From Corynebacterium endometrii (GTDB taxonomy: Bacteria > Actinomycetota > Actinomycetes > Mycobacteriales > Mycobacteriaceae): DNA of 64,000 bases. Shown in pieces: positions 43,015-52,345 of the stretch. Position 1 is the first letter of the stretch. Each line of letters begins with the position of its first letter. Both the position numbers and the translations under genes were made by a program. Where the stretch lies: NCBI RefSeq assembly GCF_004795735.1, contig NZ_CP039247.1:1860001-1924000 (forward strand). The letters run 5' to 3'. The notes beneath the pieces were generated by a model that worked only from the letters and a program-made list of their open reading frames with translations, had not been told where the DNA came from and ran no database searches.

Positions 43015-43965
43015 TTAGCGGTAGCGGACCTGGTCCACAAACCGGCCGAAGGAGTCCGCGACCTGGTTGTCCCACCGGGAGTGCCGCAGGAAATAACGGC
43101 CATGGTTGCCACCGCTGGCGCGGGAGCCCTCAAGGGTGGCGACGGACAAATCGCACACGCCGTCCAGCGGCAGGCAGTAGTTCACGCGGTTGCCGGTTGC
43201 CGCCCCGTCGCGGGTGTTGTTCGGGAACAGGCCGAGAATGCCACCGGCGCCCCCGCCGGGTACTCCCACGGTGTGCCGGTCGCGTGGGGCGGTCATGGGG
43301 TTGCCCATGTAGATAACGCCGGCCAGCTGGCCGCGGCGGGCAAGTTCGCGCTCGTGTTCGGCAAGGATCATGGCCCCCTGGGAAAAGCCCACGGGGATAT
43401 AGCTTGGGTGGCAGCCGGAGGCGCGCTCATAGTCGTTGACCGCGTCCATAACCCCGCCGCGGCCGGCGTTGACGGAGTAGACGAATTGGGTGGCGGCGGA
43501 GATAGCGGTGTTAATCACCGGCGCGCCGTAGGTTGCGGCGATGGACAGCACCGCGCCCAGGGTGTTGGGCTGGGCAATGTTCGGGACCTCATACTCCGGG
43601 AAGATCGCCGGGTAATAGTTAGGGGACAGCCCCAGGACATGAACGTCCTTCATCAGGGAGGCGCCGTTATGGGTGGCGGCGTAGCGGGACTCGGCCGTGC
43701 GCAGGAAGGCGCGGATGGTCTCCCCCTCCCAACCGTTGGAGGCCCATGCGGCCTGGTTGGAGTACCAGGTTGGGTATACCTGAGTGTTTTGCCCGGAGCC
43801 GCGGGCGGCGAGCACCACCACCGCCGGGCAGCGGGTCTGCGCGTCGGCTTCCGCCGGGTTAAGGGCCTGGGGTACGGCAACGATTCCCACCGCCGCTGCG
43901 AAGGAGGTTGCGATGACGGCCAGCCTGGTCCGCAGCGTGCGGCCGGCGCGAGTAAATCCGCCCAT
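43015..43965 (-). CDS. Secreted cutinase-family esterase (copy 1)
   Basis: A 316-residue secreted alpha/beta hydrolase of the cutinase-like (Culp) family. Signal peptide of about 42 residues ending in ADA. The catalytic triad is visible: Ser195 in VGFSQGAMI, Asp272 in GVCDLSV, His288 in GGNHGRYF. Mycobacterial relatives hydrolyse lipids or esters at the cell surface. I take the ATG at 43965 with GGAAGG upstream; the longer frame runs back into the preceding gene. It is preceded by a paralogous gene. Confidence 0.9.
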   Translation of the reverse strand: MGGFTRAGRTLRTRLAVIATSFAAAVGIVAVPQALNPAEADAQTRCPAVVVLAARGSGQNTQVYPTWYSNQAAWASNGWEGETIRAFLRTAESRYAATHNGASLMKDVHVLGLSPNYYPAIFPEYEVPNIAQPNTLGAVLSIAATYGAPVINTAISAATQFVYSVNAGRGGVMDAVNDYERASGCHPSYIPVGFSQGAMILAEHERELARRGQLAGVIYMGNPMTAPRDRHTVGVPGGGAGGILGLFPNNTRDGAATGNRVNYCLPLDGVCDLSVATLEGSRASGGNHGRYFLRHSRWDNQVADSFGRFVDQVRYR

Positions 43966-44056
43966 GGGGACTACCTTCCATATATGCGATTTTTCTAAGA
44001 CGTAGACAGCATAGACAGATCCACGGGTGATTGCATCTTTAATTACACCCGGGTGA

Positions 44057-44953
44057 TTAATTCTCCCGGCTGACCCAGCTGACGAAGGTCTCCGCCACCA
44101 AAACGTCCTGGGAGGTGGGGTTGCCCGCCGCGGCGTCGAGGAAGTAGGAGGCGTGCTTTTCGGCCTTGGTGGAAAGCGCATCCATGGCGGATTCCACGGT
44201 CAAGTCGCAGGCAAAATCCCCGTCGAGGCAGTAGTTAATGCGGCGGCCGGCGGGCAGCGCGGCGGGCTGCGGCAGCAGGTGGGCGGGGACCGCGGCCGCG
44301 AGCCCGCGCGGGCGGTTCAACGGGTTGCCCAGGTAAATCGCCCCGAGCAGGCGCCCCTTGGCGGCTAGGTGGCGCTCCACGCTGGTGCCCACGATCGCGC
44401 CCTGGGAATACCCGGCCACCACGTAGTGTGGGGCGCAGCCCGTGCGGGCCTCCCAGGCGTCCACGAAGGCCGGCGCGTTGTCCATCCCGGCGCGCATGGA
44501 ATCGAGCGCGCCCACGGTCACACCGCGCACGAGCGCGGGGATGTCATGGGTCGTGAGCACGCCCCACAGGCGCGAAGAGGTCTGCGAGGAGGTCAGTTGC
44601 TCGCCCTCCTCCGCCAGCGGCGGCAGTTGCATAACCGCGGGATAGGCCTGGTCATCGAGGCCCAGGACGTGCACGTCATCCATCACGCCCGGGTGCGCCT
44701 TTTCAACGTAGTGGAAAAAGGCGCTCCAGTTAGGCCCCTCCCAGCCATTGGAGGGCATCGAGCCAGGCGAGTAGCGCTGCGGGCCAAAGTACTGCCCCTC
44801 TTTTTCGTTCTGGTCGGAGCCGCGCGCGGCCAGCACTACTACCGCGGGGCACGTTTCTTCCGACGACGCCGCCGCCGGCGCCACCGCCCCACCAACTACG
44901 AGCGATGCCGCGATGGTCGCGAGGGCTAGGGGCAAGGAGGTAGGAAGCTTCAT
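44057..44953 (-). CDS. Secreted cutinase-family esterase (copy 2)
   Basis: A 298-residue paralogue of the next gene, with signal peptide ending in AAAS (about residue 30). Triad: Ser183 in AGYSQGAI, Asp250 in DFACDLTV, His267 in EKHASYF. Both share RCPAVVVLAARGS-like (here TCPAVVVLAARGSDQN) mature starts and NYCL near the Asp. The promoter has TATACT six bases before the ATG, so it is probably leaderless, and GGTTAGC directly upstream resembles a DtxR half site. About 90 bp separate the two cutinase genes. Confidence 0.9.
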   Translation of the reverse strand: MKLPTSLPLALATIAASLVVGGAVAPAAASSEETCPAVVVLAARGSDQNEKEGQYFGPQRYSPGSMPSNGWEGPNWSAFFHYVEKAHPGVMDDVHVLGLDDQAYPAVMQLPPLAEEGEQLTSSQTSSRLWGVLTTHDIPALVRGVTVGALDSMRAGMDNAPAFVDAWEARTGCAPHYVVAGYSQGAIVGTSVERHLAAKGRLLGAIYLGNPLNRPRGLAAAVPAHLLPQPAALPAGRRINYCLDGDFACDLTVESAMDALSTKAEKHASYFLDAAAGNPTSQDVLVAETFVSWVSREN

Positions 44954-44959
44954 GGCAAT

Positions 44960-44965
44960 AGTATA
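44960..44965 (-). promoter_or_regulatory. -10 element of a probably leaderless transcript (cutinase copy 2)
   Basis: TATACT, one mismatch to TATAAT, six bases before the ATG at 44953. AGGTTAGC adjoins it on the upstream side. Confidence 0.55.
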
Positions 44966-44974
44966 GCTAACCTT

Positions 44975-46282
44975 TTATGGGCGGCACTGGCCATTTCCCT
45001 GCAAAATCCACTTGGTGGAGGTAAGTTCCGGCAGGGCCATGGGACCGCGGGCATGGAGCTTCTGGGTGGAGATGCCGATTTCGGCGCCCATGCCGTAGAC
45101 CTCGCCATCGGTAAAGGCCGTGGAGGCGTTGAGCATGACGGCCGCGGCATCTACCTCGTTGGCGAACTTAAGCAGCACGTCGGCGTCCTGGGCGGCAATG
45201 GCCTCGGTATGGCCGGTGGTGTAGCGGGCGATGTGCTTGATGGCACCGTCTACCCCATCGACTACCTTGGCACAGATGTCATGGGACAAGAACTCCTCCT
45301 CCCACTCCTGATCCGTAGCCTCCACGGCGCCTTTAACGCCAAACGCCTCGAGCTCGGAGACCACGCCGTGGATGGTGACGCCGGCATCTTGCAGGGCCTC
45401 GATAATGCGGAGCTTGGTGGCGTCGGACAAAGCGGCGTCCAAAAGGACCGCCTCGGTCGAATTGCATACAGAGGTGCGGCGGGTCTTGCCGTTGACCACC
45501 ATGGCGATGGCCTTGTCCACATCCGCCGAGGCGTCCACGTAGAAGTGGCAGTTTCCGGTTCCGGTCTCAATGGTAGGCACGGTAGCGCCCGTGACCACCG
45601 CGTTGATGAGCCCCGCGCCACCGCGAGGAATAACCAGATCGACCAGGCCGCGGGCGGTGATGAGATCCTGGACGGAATCGCGCGTCTCGCACGGCAGAAG
45701 CTGCACGCCCTCACGCGGCAGGTCAAACCGCTCGAGGGTAGTCTGCAGGATGTCCACCAGCTTGGCGTTGGAATTGCGCGCGGACTTGGAGCCGCGCAGC
45801 AGCGGCACGTTGCCGGACTTGAGCGCCAGGCCGAAGGCGTCAACCGTGACGTTGGGGCGGGCCTCGTAGACCATGCCCATAACCCCCAGCGGCACGCGAA
45901 CCTGCTTCATCTGGATGCCGTTATCCATGGTGCGCCCGCGCAGGATTTCCCCCACCGGATCCTCCAGGCCGGCGACTAGGCGCAGGCCGTTAGCGATGCC
46001 CGCCACGCGGTCCGCGTCAAGGGCTAGGCGGTCCACCAGGGAGTCAGACATCCCGGCCGCGCGGCCCGCCTCGATGTCCTTCAAATTAGCGGCGAGAATG
46101 TCCTCCGTCGCCGCCACCAAATCATCCGCGGCGGCACGCAGGATCTCATTTTTGCGCGGGGTGGTCAGCTGCGCAAAGACGGGCGCGACGCCCTTCGCGG
46201 CCCGCGCCTTGGTCAACACCTCCTCGCGCTCTGCGGCGCGCTCTGGGGAAAGTTGGGCAGAATCAGCTTTAATGTCAGACAT
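44975..46282 (-). CDS. proA: Gamma-glutamyl phosphate reductase
   Basis: A 435-residue aldehyde-dehydrogenase-fold enzyme, second step of proline synthesis (gamma-glutamyl phosphate to glutamate semialdehyde). Catalytic Cys273 lies in [12 protein letters not shown]; other family segments are [20 protein letters not shown] and [12 protein letters not shown]. Start taken at the ATG at 46282 because TACAAT lies seven bases upstream. It has its own promoter although it follows the dehydrogenase genes of the proB unit. Confidence 0.95.
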   Translation of the reverse strand: MSDIKADSAQLSPERAAEREEVLTKARAAKGVAPVFAQLTTPRKNEILRAAADDLVAATEDILAANLKDIEAGRAAGMSDSLVDRLALDADRVAGIANGLRLVAGLEDPVGEILRGRTMDNGIQMKQVRVPLGVMGMVYEARPNVTVDAFGLALKSGNVPLLRGSKSARNSNAKLVDILQTTLERFDLPREGVQLLPCETRDSVQDLITARGLVDLVIPRGGAGLINAVVTGATVPTIETGTGNCHFYVDASADVDKAIAMVVNGKTRRTSVCNSTEAVLLDAALSDATKLRIIEALQDAGVTIHGVVSELEAFGVKGAVEATDQEWEEEFLSHDICAKVVDGVDGAIKHIARYTTGHTEAIAAQDADVLLKFANEVDAAAVMLNASTAFTDGEVYGMGAEIGISTQKLHARGPMALPELTSTKWILQGNGQCRP

Positions 46283-46289
46283 ATACACC

Positions 46290-46295
46290 ATTGTA
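46290..46295 (-). promoter_or_regulatory. -10 element of a probably leaderless transcript (proA)
   Basis: TACAAT on the minus strand, seven bases before the ATG at 46282. Confidence 0.5.
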
Positions 46296-46343
46296 CATAT
46301 CGCCCATCCCGCAAATCGCCAGCTTGGGGCGTTCTGGAGCTAG

Positions 46344-46372
46344 GGCGCGGCCGCGCCTACCCCGCCGCGGGG
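46344..46372 (-). terminator. GC-rich hairpins after the dehydrogenase genes
   Basis: GGCGCGGCCGCGCC (46344-46357) is a perfect palindrome; CCCCG-CCG-CGGGG (46360-46372) follows. They lie between the stop of the second dehydrogenase and proA. No T run, so termination is a guess. Confidence 0.4.
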
Positions 46373-46419
46373 CTAGGCCGCTTCTGCGTTACTCGCCATG
46401 GCGCCTTGGCCCCTGGGGT

Positions 46420-47331
46420 TTAGTAACCGGCCTCCGCGTCTACCTCGTAGTCAAGGGTGCCGTCCTTTGCGAAGGAGGCGGCGGACTCAATCGCGCGGGA
46501 CGCCACGCGCTTGCGCACCGAATACGGCGGGTTGGCCTTGTGCGGGGTGATGACCACGCGGGGATCCTCCCACAGCGGGTGACCGTCCGGCAGGGGTTCG
46601 GGATCCGTCACGTCCAGCGCCGCGCCGGCAATCTCGCCGTCCGCCAGGGCTTGGACCAGGGCGTCCGTGTCCACCAGGCCGCCGCGGGCAACGTTGACCA
46701 GTACGGCGTGGGGCGGCATGGCGCGCAGGGCGTCCGCGTTGACCATCCGGTAGGTCTCATCCGTCAGGGGCGCCAGGATGACGAAGTAATCGGCCCTCGG
46801 CCACACGGCGTTTATATCCTTAAACGTCAGCACCTCGTCCGCGCCCGGCACCTCGCGCCCGGAGCGGTTAACGGCAATAATCTCCACGCCAAAGGGTTTG
46901 AGCAGCTCGATGAGCCGCACAGCAATCCCCCCTGCCCCCACGATGGCCACGGTCTTATCCTCGAACAGGAAAGAGGTGTGATCCTCAACCTCCTGGTGAT
47001 TGGACCAGCTCCCGGACTGCGCCACGTACTTGTGGGCGTGCAGCTGCGCGAGCAGCAGGGCCAGGGTGGATTCCGCCACGGTGTTGTCATACAGGCCGGC
47101 GCCGTTGGCCCAGCGCACCCCGGAAGAGCGGATAACGTCCATCACGTGCTCCACCCCGGCAAACGGGGCTTGGACGAAGCCCAACCCCTTCGGCACGGAT
47201 TCGGGGAAGTCCTCGGGGCCGCCGTTAAAGACCCAGAACTCGGCGTCATCGCGCGCCACCTCCTGGTGTCCGGCCTCGGTCAGCTCGGTGATGGTCTCTT
47301 CCCACGGGTTGGGGAACATATGGAATTTCAT
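46420..47331 (-). CDS. D-2-hydroxyacid dehydrogenase (second of a tandem pair)
   Basis: A 303-residue NAD-dependent dehydrogenase. NAD-binding motif AIVGAGGIAVRLIELL, active-site arginine in NVARGGLVDTD, Glu in VTDPEPLPDGHPLW and His in ITPHKANPP. This is a paralogue of the gene upstream, whose stop codon is immediately followed by this ATG; GAGAGGGG is the ribosome binding site. C. glutamicum has one such gene between proB and proA (called unkdh, substrate unknown). Confidence 0.88.
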   Translation of the reverse strand: MKFHMFPNPWEETITELTEAGHQEVARDDAEFWVFNGGPEDFPESVPKGLGFVQAPFAGVEHVMDVIRSSGVRWANGAGLYDNTVAESTLALLLAQLHAHKYVAQSGSWSNHQEVEDHTSFLFEDKTVAIVGAGGIAVRLIELLKPFGVEIIAVNRSGREVPGADEVLTFKDINAVWPRADYFVILAPLTDETYRMVNADALRAMPPHAVLVNVARGGLVDTDALVQALADGEIAGAALDVTDPEPLPDGHPLWEDPRVVITPHKANPPYSVRKRVASRAIESAASFAKDGTLDYEVDAEAGY

Positions 47332-48270
47332 CTAATAACCCCTCTCCGGGTCTACTTCGGTAGGCATGGTCTCCCCCGCCGCGAACGCGGCGCCGTTAGC
47401 GTTGACAATCTCCCCCAAGTGCCACATCGCCACGGAGCTATTCGCGGCGATGTGCGGGGTGATGGTGCAATTCGGCAGGCCCCACAGCGCATGGTCGCTC
47501 GGCAGCGGCTCGGGGTCCACCACCTCCAGCCCGGCGCCGGCAATCTCGCCGGACTCCAGCGCCCACACCAGCGCGTCCGTATCCACGGTCTTACCCCGTC
47601 CCACATTCACGAGGATAGCGCTGTCCTTCATGGCCTTAAGCGCCTCGCGGCCAATCAGCTTGTCCGTCTCTGGGGTGTGCGGCATGGTCAGGACCACGAA
47701 ATCGGCGGTGGGCCACACGCTGGAAACCTCGGAGGCCGGCACGGTCCTGTCGGCGCCGGGCACCTCGCGCCCCGAGCGGTTGACCGCCACGATGCGCACC
47801 CCAAACGGCTTGAGCATCGCAATTAGAGCTTTGCCTATTCCACCCGCGCCGACCACAGCAACCTCCTTGGCGTCTTGGCCCTTGGCGGAATACAGCCACG
47901 CCTGGGCCGCATCCAACTGCTCATTTTTGGACCAATCCCGCTGCATGCCCGCCGCCTTGTGCTGGTGGGCCTGCGCCAGCAGGAGCGCCAGCGCGGACTC
48001 GGCCACCGGCATGGCGAAGGCGCCGGCGGTATTGCACCACCTAACGCCGCCGCCCTTAATCAGCCCGCGTTTAATCAGGTGATTTACTCCGGTAAAGCCG
48101 TACTGAACCCACCCGATGTTTGCGGGTAGGCGTTCCGGGAAATCACGCGGGTTGCCGGAGGTAAAAATGAGCACGTCCGCCTCATCCAAAGAGGTGACGC
48201 GCTCATGGCCCGCGGCGTCCAAGTCGCGGGCGGTAATCTCCCAATGATGGGGGTGCATGACGTATTTCAT
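47332..48270 (-). CDS. D-2-hydroxyacid dehydrogenase (first of a tandem pair)
   Basis: A 312-residue NAD-dependent dehydrogenase of the same family: AVVGAGGIGKALIAML, NVGRGKTVDTDALVW with the conserved arginine, VVDPEPLPSDHALW, and ITPHIAANSSV with the catalytic histidine. It starts about 27 bp after proB. A TATCTT -10 seven bases before the ATG suggests an extra leaderless start inside the operon. Confidence 0.88.
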   Translation of the reverse strand: MKYVMHPHHWEITARDLDAAGHERVTSLDEADVLIFTSGNPRDFPERLPANIGWVQYGFTGVNHLIKRGLIKGGGVRWCNTAGAFAMPVAESALALLLAQAHQHKAAGMQRDWSKNEQLDAAQAWLYSAKGQDAKEVAVVGAGGIGKALIAMLKPFGVRIVAVNRSGREVPGADRTVPASEVSSVWPTADFVVLTMPHTPETDKLIGREALKAMKDSAILVNVGRGKTVDTDALVWALESGEIAGAGLEVVDPEPLPSDHALWGLPNCTITPHIAANSSVAMWHLGEIVNANGAAFAAGETMPTEVDPERGY

Positions 48271-48277
48271 GCGCCCC

Positions 48278-48283
48278 AAGATA
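48278..48283 (-). promoter_or_regulatory. -10 element upstream of the first dehydrogenase
   Basis: TATCTT on the minus strand, seven bases before the ATG at 48270, in the short gap after proB. Confidence 0.35.
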
Positions 48284-48296
48284 CGCGAATCGGGCG

Positions 48297-49589
48297 CTAG
48301 ACGCGGGAAGCGTAGTTAGACAGGTAATCCGCGTGGACCACGGCGCGCTGGAGCTCGGACGGGAGCTCATCGGTGTGCTTGCCGATGATCGAACGCAACG
48401 TGGTGGAGTCAAAGTTGACCTCGCCGCGGCCAATGATGGTGGACTCCGGGCCCACAATGTCCAGGATCTCCCCGGCGCGGAATTCGCCCACTACCTCCGT
48501 GATGCCAACGGCCAGCAGGGAATTGCCGCCGCGGGTCACGGCCTTCATGGCGCCCTCGTCGATGCGCAGGGCGCCGCCCGCATCGGCGGTGTAGAGCGCC
48601 CAGAACTTCCAGGCGGACAGGCGGCGTTCCTCACGCGTGTGGAAGACGGTACCCACGCGGGAGTCCTCGAGAGCGGGGCCAATGTTATCGGCGGAAGTCA
48701 GCAGCACCGGCACCCCACCACGCGCGGCCAGGCGGGCGGCGGAGACCTTCGATGCCATGCCGCCGGTGCCGACCTTGCCGCCGTCGCCCGCGGCAACCTC
48801 CTTCAAGTCCTTGCCGGTGCGGACCTCGGAGACGAAGCTCGCGTCGGGCTCGGCGGGGTTCTTGTCGTAGAGGCCGTCGACATCGGAGAGCAAGAACAAT
48901 GCGTCGGCGCCGGTAAGGTGCGCCACCAGCGCGGAGAGGCGGTCATTGTCGCCGAAATGCATCTCGGAGGTGGCCACCGTGTCATTCTCATTGACGATGG
49001 GCACCGCGCGCATGTGGCGCAGGCGCTCGATGGTGCGCTGGGCGTTGCGTGCTCGGTCGCGGGCGCCGGCGTCGGACGCGGTGAGCAAAACCTGGCCCAC
49101 GGTGCGCCCGTAACGGGCGAAGGAACGGGACCACTCGTACGCCAGGTGCACCTGGCCCACGGACGCCGCGGCCTGCTTGGTGGCCAGGTCCTGCGGGCGT
49201 GAGGTCAGCCCCAGCGGCTTCATCCCGGCCGCCACCGCGCCCGAAGACACGATGATCACGTCCGAGCGTTCCATCCTCGCCTGGATCGCATCCACAATGT
49301 GGTCGATCTTGCGCGGATCCACCGAAAAATCGTCCCCGGTCAGGGAGGAGGAACCAATCTTGACTACGATGCGCTTGGCATCGCGGATGGTCTCACGCAG
49401 AGGGGAATCGTGGCCCATGGCCATGGATTCGCCCGCGTTGGGGGCCGGCGCTGGGAACTCAACGTCCGGCGCGTGATCAGAATACGGCTGCATGGGCAGC
49501 GGCCTGGCAGGGATTACCTGGCCGTCTAGGGTCTCAGTCAGGTGGTGGTTCGGATTCTGCGCGATCTGATCATCTTTTTCGGTGGTCAT
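48297..49589 (-). CDS. proB: Glutamate 5-kinase with N-terminal extension
   Basis: The first proline-synthesis enzyme, 430 residues. The kinase core starts near residue 72 ([13 protein letters not shown]) with [18 protein letters not shown] and [12 protein letters not shown]; a C-terminal PUA domain occupies roughly 335-415. Most ProB proteins are near 370 residues; here about 60 extra Pro/His/Asp-rich residues precede the core. The long start at 49589 is supported by TATTAT seven bases upstream, whereas internal ATGs at about 49424 have no ribosome binding site or promoter. Confidence 0.93.
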   Translation of the reverse strand: MTTEKDDQIAQNPNHHLTETLDGQVIPARPLPMQPYSDHAPDVEFPAPAPNAGESMAMGHDSPLRETIRDAKRIVVKIGSSSLTGDDFSVDPRKIDHIVDAIQARMERSDVIIVSSGAVAAGMKPLGLTSRPQDLATKQAAASVGQVHLAYEWSRSFARYGRTVGQVLLTASDAGARDRARNAQRTIERLRHMRAVPIVNENDTVATSEMHFGDNDRLSALVAHLTGADALFLLSDVDGLYDKNPAEPDASFVSEVRTGKDLKEVAAGDGGKVGTGGMASKVSAARLAARGGVPVLLTSADNIGPALEDSRVGTVFHTREERRLSAWKFWALYTADAGGALRIDEGAMKAVTRGGNSLLAVGITEVVGEFRAGEILDIVGPESTIIGRGEVNFDSTTLRSIIGKHTDELPSELQRAVVHADYLSNYASRV

Positions 49590-49596
49590 GGCGGCA

Positions 49597-49602
49597 ATAA
49601 TA
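49597..49602 (-). promoter_or_regulatory. -10 element of a probably leaderless transcript (proB)
   Basis: TATTAT on the minus strand, seven bases before the ATG at 49589. Confidence 0.5.
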
Positions 49603-49713
49603 CAAGCTTTATAGGGCCAATCCCCTATAAGCGGGGATAAGGAAACTCCTTGCCCTACGACTTTGTGGGGTTAGCCGCCGCGCCGCCCTTGGGGTGGGGT
49701 ACCGCGCCCCTGC

Positions 49714-49752
49714 GCTTCCGCGGCAAAGGGGCATGCCCCGAGCCGCGGAAGC
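49714..49752 (-). terminator. Double palindrome after obgE
   Basis: GCTTCCGCGGC (49714-49724) pairs with GCCGCGGAAGC (49742-49752); inside it GGGGCATGCCCC is itself a palindrome. It begins ten bases after the obgE stop. No T run. Confidence 0.55.
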
Positions 49753-49761
49753 CTGCGCGCG

Positions 49762-51294
49762 CTAGCCCTGCCAGCGGTCCCGGTTCGCGGACTCGCGGGT
49801 GACCACCTCGTCCTGGCCGTAATCGAACTCGTCGATGAGTCCGCGGCGGGCCTGGGACGCGCGCTTGCGCTCGGCGGCGGACGCGCGGTTTGTGCCCAGC
49901 AGGCGGGCGTCCTGACCGCGGCCGGCCAGCGTTGGATCGCCGCCGGTCATCGGTTCCCACTCGAAGGTAATCTCGCCGATGGTAACCGGGCAGCCCTCCA
50001 CGGCGCCCATCTTGCGCAGCTCCTCTTCCACGCCGGCCTTGGCCAGGCGATCGGCGAGGTAGCCAATGGCCTCGTCGTTTTCGAAGTCAGTCTGGATGAT
50101 CCAGCGCTCGATCTTCTCGCCCTCCACGATGAAGCCGCCCTCAACCTGCGGATCCTCACGCACCACGAAATCGGCGAAGGATCCGCCAGAGCGCTTCTTA
50201 CCCACGCCCTGCGGGCGGATGACCGTGTGCCGCTCATCCACCTTGGCCTTGGGTTGGGACTTGCGGTGCTTGGTGACCATCTCGAGCAGCTTGTATTTCA
50301 GCGGTTCCAGGCCCTTGCGCGCCACGGCGGAGATGATAAAGACCGGCCAGCCGTACTTTTCCTCGAGATCTGCCTTCACGAACTCCGCTAGCTCCTGCGC
50401 CTCGGGCACATCCGCCTTGTTCAGGATGATGATGCGTGGGCGGTCCCGCAGATCACCCAGGCCGGTGTCCGCGTCCAGTTCGGACTGGTAGCTGGCCAGC
50501 TCTTTTTCCAGCGCGTCGATGTCAGATTCGGGGTCACGGCCCGGCTCGATGGAGGCCGTATCCACCACGTGCGCCAGCACCGCGGTGCGCTCGATGTGGC
50601 GCAAGAAGTCCAGGCCCAGGCCCTTGCCCTCGGCCGCGCCCGGAATCAGGCCCGGCACGTCAGCAATGGTGAAGGACTCGTTGCCCATATCCACCACGCC
50701 TAGGTTTGGCTGCAGGGTAGTAAACGGGTAATCGCCAATCTTTGGCTTGGCGGCGGACAGCACGGAAATCAGGGAGGACTTGCCGGCCGATGGGAAGCCC
50801 ACTAGGCCCACGTCCGCCATGGATTTGAGCTCCAGCACCAGGTCATGGGCCTGACCTGGCTCACCCTGCAGGGCAAAACCTGGGGCCTTGCGCTGCGCGG
50901 ACGCCAAGGCGGCGTTGCCCAGGCCGCCGAAGCCGCCCTCGGCCGCGATGAAGCGAGTGCCCGGGACCACGAGGTCCGCCAGCATATTGCCGTCCGCGTC
51001 GTGGACCACGGTACCTGCGGGCACCTCAAGGATGAGGTCCTCGCCGCGGGCGCCATTGCGCCAGTCACCGGCCCCGTTAGCGCCACGACCGGCCTTAAGG
51101 TGCGGGCGGTAGTGGAAGTCCATCAGCGTGTGAATCTGCGGCGAAACCTCCAAGATGATGTCACCGCCGTGGCCGCCATTGCCGCCGTCCGGACCGCCCA
51201 GCGGCTTAAACTTCTCACGGTGCACGGAAGAGCAGCCGTGGCCGCCATCGCCTGCCTGCAAATGCAGCGTTACGCGGTCAATAAATCGAGCCAT
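49762..51294 (-). CDS. obgE: GTPase Obg
   Basis: A 510-residue GTPase involved in 50S assembly and growth control. It has the glycine-rich Obg fold ([17 protein letters not shown]), G1 GFPSAGKSS at 166-174, the G3 [16 protein letters not shown] and NKADVPE, and an OCT domain after about 340. A tail of about 60 basic/acidic residues follows. ATG at 51294 with GGAGG upstream; the longer frame would overlap the divergent promoter. Divergent from the ECF operon. Confidence 0.96.
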   Translation of the reverse strand: MARFIDRVTLHLQAGDGGHGCSSVHREKFKPLGGPDGGNGGHGGDIILEVSPQIHTLMDFHYRPHLKAGRGANGAGDWRNGARGEDLILEVPAGTVVHDADGNMLADLVVPGTRFIAAEGGFGGLGNAALASAQRKAPGFALQGEPGQAHDLVLELKSMADVGLVGFPSAGKSSLISVLSAAKPKIGDYPFTTLQPNLGVVDMGNESFTIADVPGLIPGAAEGKGLGLDFLRHIERTAVLAHVVDTASIEPGRDPESDIDALEKELASYQSELDADTGLGDLRDRPRIIILNKADVPEAQELAEFVKADLEEKYGWPVFIISAVARKGLEPLKYKLLEMVTKHRKSQPKAKVDERHTVIRPQGVGKKRSGGSFADFVVREDPQVEGGFIVEGEKIERWIIQTDFENDEAIGYLADRLAKAGVEEELRKMGAVEGCPVTIGEITFEWEPMTGGDPTLAGRGQDARLLGTNRASAAERKRASQARRGLIDEFDYGQDEVVTRESANRDRWQG

Positions 51295-51365
51295 CGGGGG
51301 CCAAACCTCCACATCAATTAAAAATTCTTCCTGCCAGTGTAATGGAGCACCCGCCTCCGGCAACA

Positions 51366-51382
51366 AACAGGTTGAACCTGTT
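51366..51382. promoter_or_regulatory. 17-bp palindrome upstream of the ECF sigma operon
   Basis: AACAGGTT-G-AACCTGTT, a perfect 8-1-8 palindrome, 49 bases before the ATG at 51432 and 71 bases from the obgE start. It is a good operator candidate. The right half (GAACCTG) also resembles a -35 of ECF promoters. Confidence 0.6.
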
Positions 51383-51431
51383 ATTCCGCCCGGGCCTTTA
51401 ACCGCCGGGCCGCATCGCAAGGAGAACCATC

Positions 51432-51857
51432 ATGGCTTGGAACCGTAACCGCACAATAATCACCGCCGCCGGCGCCCTGCTGCTTGGCGCGGCTGGCATC
51501 GGGGCTGCCACCGCTACCATTCCGGACACGGCGAATCACTCCGCCCCGCAGCCGCTCATCACCATTGACGGCACCTTCAAACCGCTCCAGGAACTCGCAA
51601 TCTACGCGGACTGCCAGGCCGGCGAGCGCGCGGATCTGACCACGTCTTTTGGGGCACACGCTATCATGTCTCCCGCCGCTGACAGCGGCGCCTTGGTGGG
51701 CTTTGTCACCGCCCCAACTAGCATTGAACCGGGCCCTGATGAGGGCTATCACACCGCGACCGTGACCTGCCAGGATTCCACCTCCGCGACGGTGCGCATC
51801 CCGTCCGGCGGCAATGATTCAGCAATGGAACCAAAGCCCCTTAATAAGGCACAATAA
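51432..51857 (+). CDS. Small secreted protein, first gene of the ECF sigma operon
   Basis: A 141-residue protein with a clear export signal (basic start, hydrophobic TAAGALLLGAAGIGAATA). The mature part of about 110 residues has two cysteines (YADCQAG, VTCQDST) that could form a disulfide, and no membrane segment. No family recognised. AAGGAG precedes the ATG. It is five bases upstream of the sigma gene and reads as one operon with it, suggesting a role as sensed or controlled envelope protein; this is inferred only from context. Confidence 0.7.
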   Translation: MAWNRNRTIITAAGALLLGAAGIGAATATIPDTANHSAPQPLITIDGTFKPLQELAIYADCQAGERADLTTSFGAHAIMSPAADSGALVGFVTAPTSIEPGPDEGYHTATVTCQDSTSATVRIPSGGNDSAMEPKPLNKAQ

Positions 51858-51862
51858 GCCCC

Positions 51863-52345
51863 GTGCGTGACCGTTTTACCCGCTATTACCGGGACTGTTA
51901 CCCGGGCGTCCTGGCCTTTTGCCGGCGCAGGGCGCCGCTTGACGCCGCCGAGGATCTCACCGCGGAGGTCTTCGCTCGCGCCTGGCGCAACCTGTCGAAC
52001 GTGCGGGACCCAACCCGCCCCCTGCCCTGGCTATACGGTATAGCCCGCAATGTAGTGGGCGAATACTACCGCTCCGCCGCGCGGCATCCGGAGCAGCCGG
52101 CTGAGGACATGGGTGAGCGGGCCGTTGCCGCGCGCACGGACGCTGTGGATGCCTCCATAGACGTCACCCGCGCGCTACGCAGCCTGTCCGCCGATGACCA
52201 GGAGATTCTCATGCTTTCCGCCTGGGAGGACCTCACACCCAAAGACATCGCCGAAGTGTTCAACATCTCGCCCAACACCGCCCGCGTGCGCATCCACCGC
52301 GCACGTACCCGCCTGGCCCAGGCCCTCGAAGGAGTCCCCCAATGA
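51863..52345 (+). CDS. ECF-type RNA polymerase sigma factor
   Basis: A 160-residue sigma-70 family protein with regions 2 and 4 only. Region 2: YYRDCYPGVLAFCRR, AEDLTAEVFARAWRNL and PLPWLYGIARNVVGEYYR. Region 4: RSLSADDQEILMLSAWE, KDIAEVFNISPNTARVRIHRART. It directs transcription in response to an outside or envelope signal. GTG start just after the secreted-protein gene; its stop overlaps the next start by ATGA. Confidence 0.93.
   Translation: MRDRFTRYYRDCYPGVLAFCRRRAPLDAAEDLTAEVFARAWRNLSNVRDPTRPLPWLYGIARNVVGEYYRSAARHPEQPAEDMGERAVAARTDAVDASIDVTRALRSLSADDQEILMLSAWEDLTPKDIAEVFNISPNTARVRIHRARTRLAQALEGVPQ

Noticed and set aside
46291-47826. A 511-codon plus-strand frame opposite the dehydrogenases
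   Set aside because: No recognised motif; the minus strand encodes two complete enzymes.
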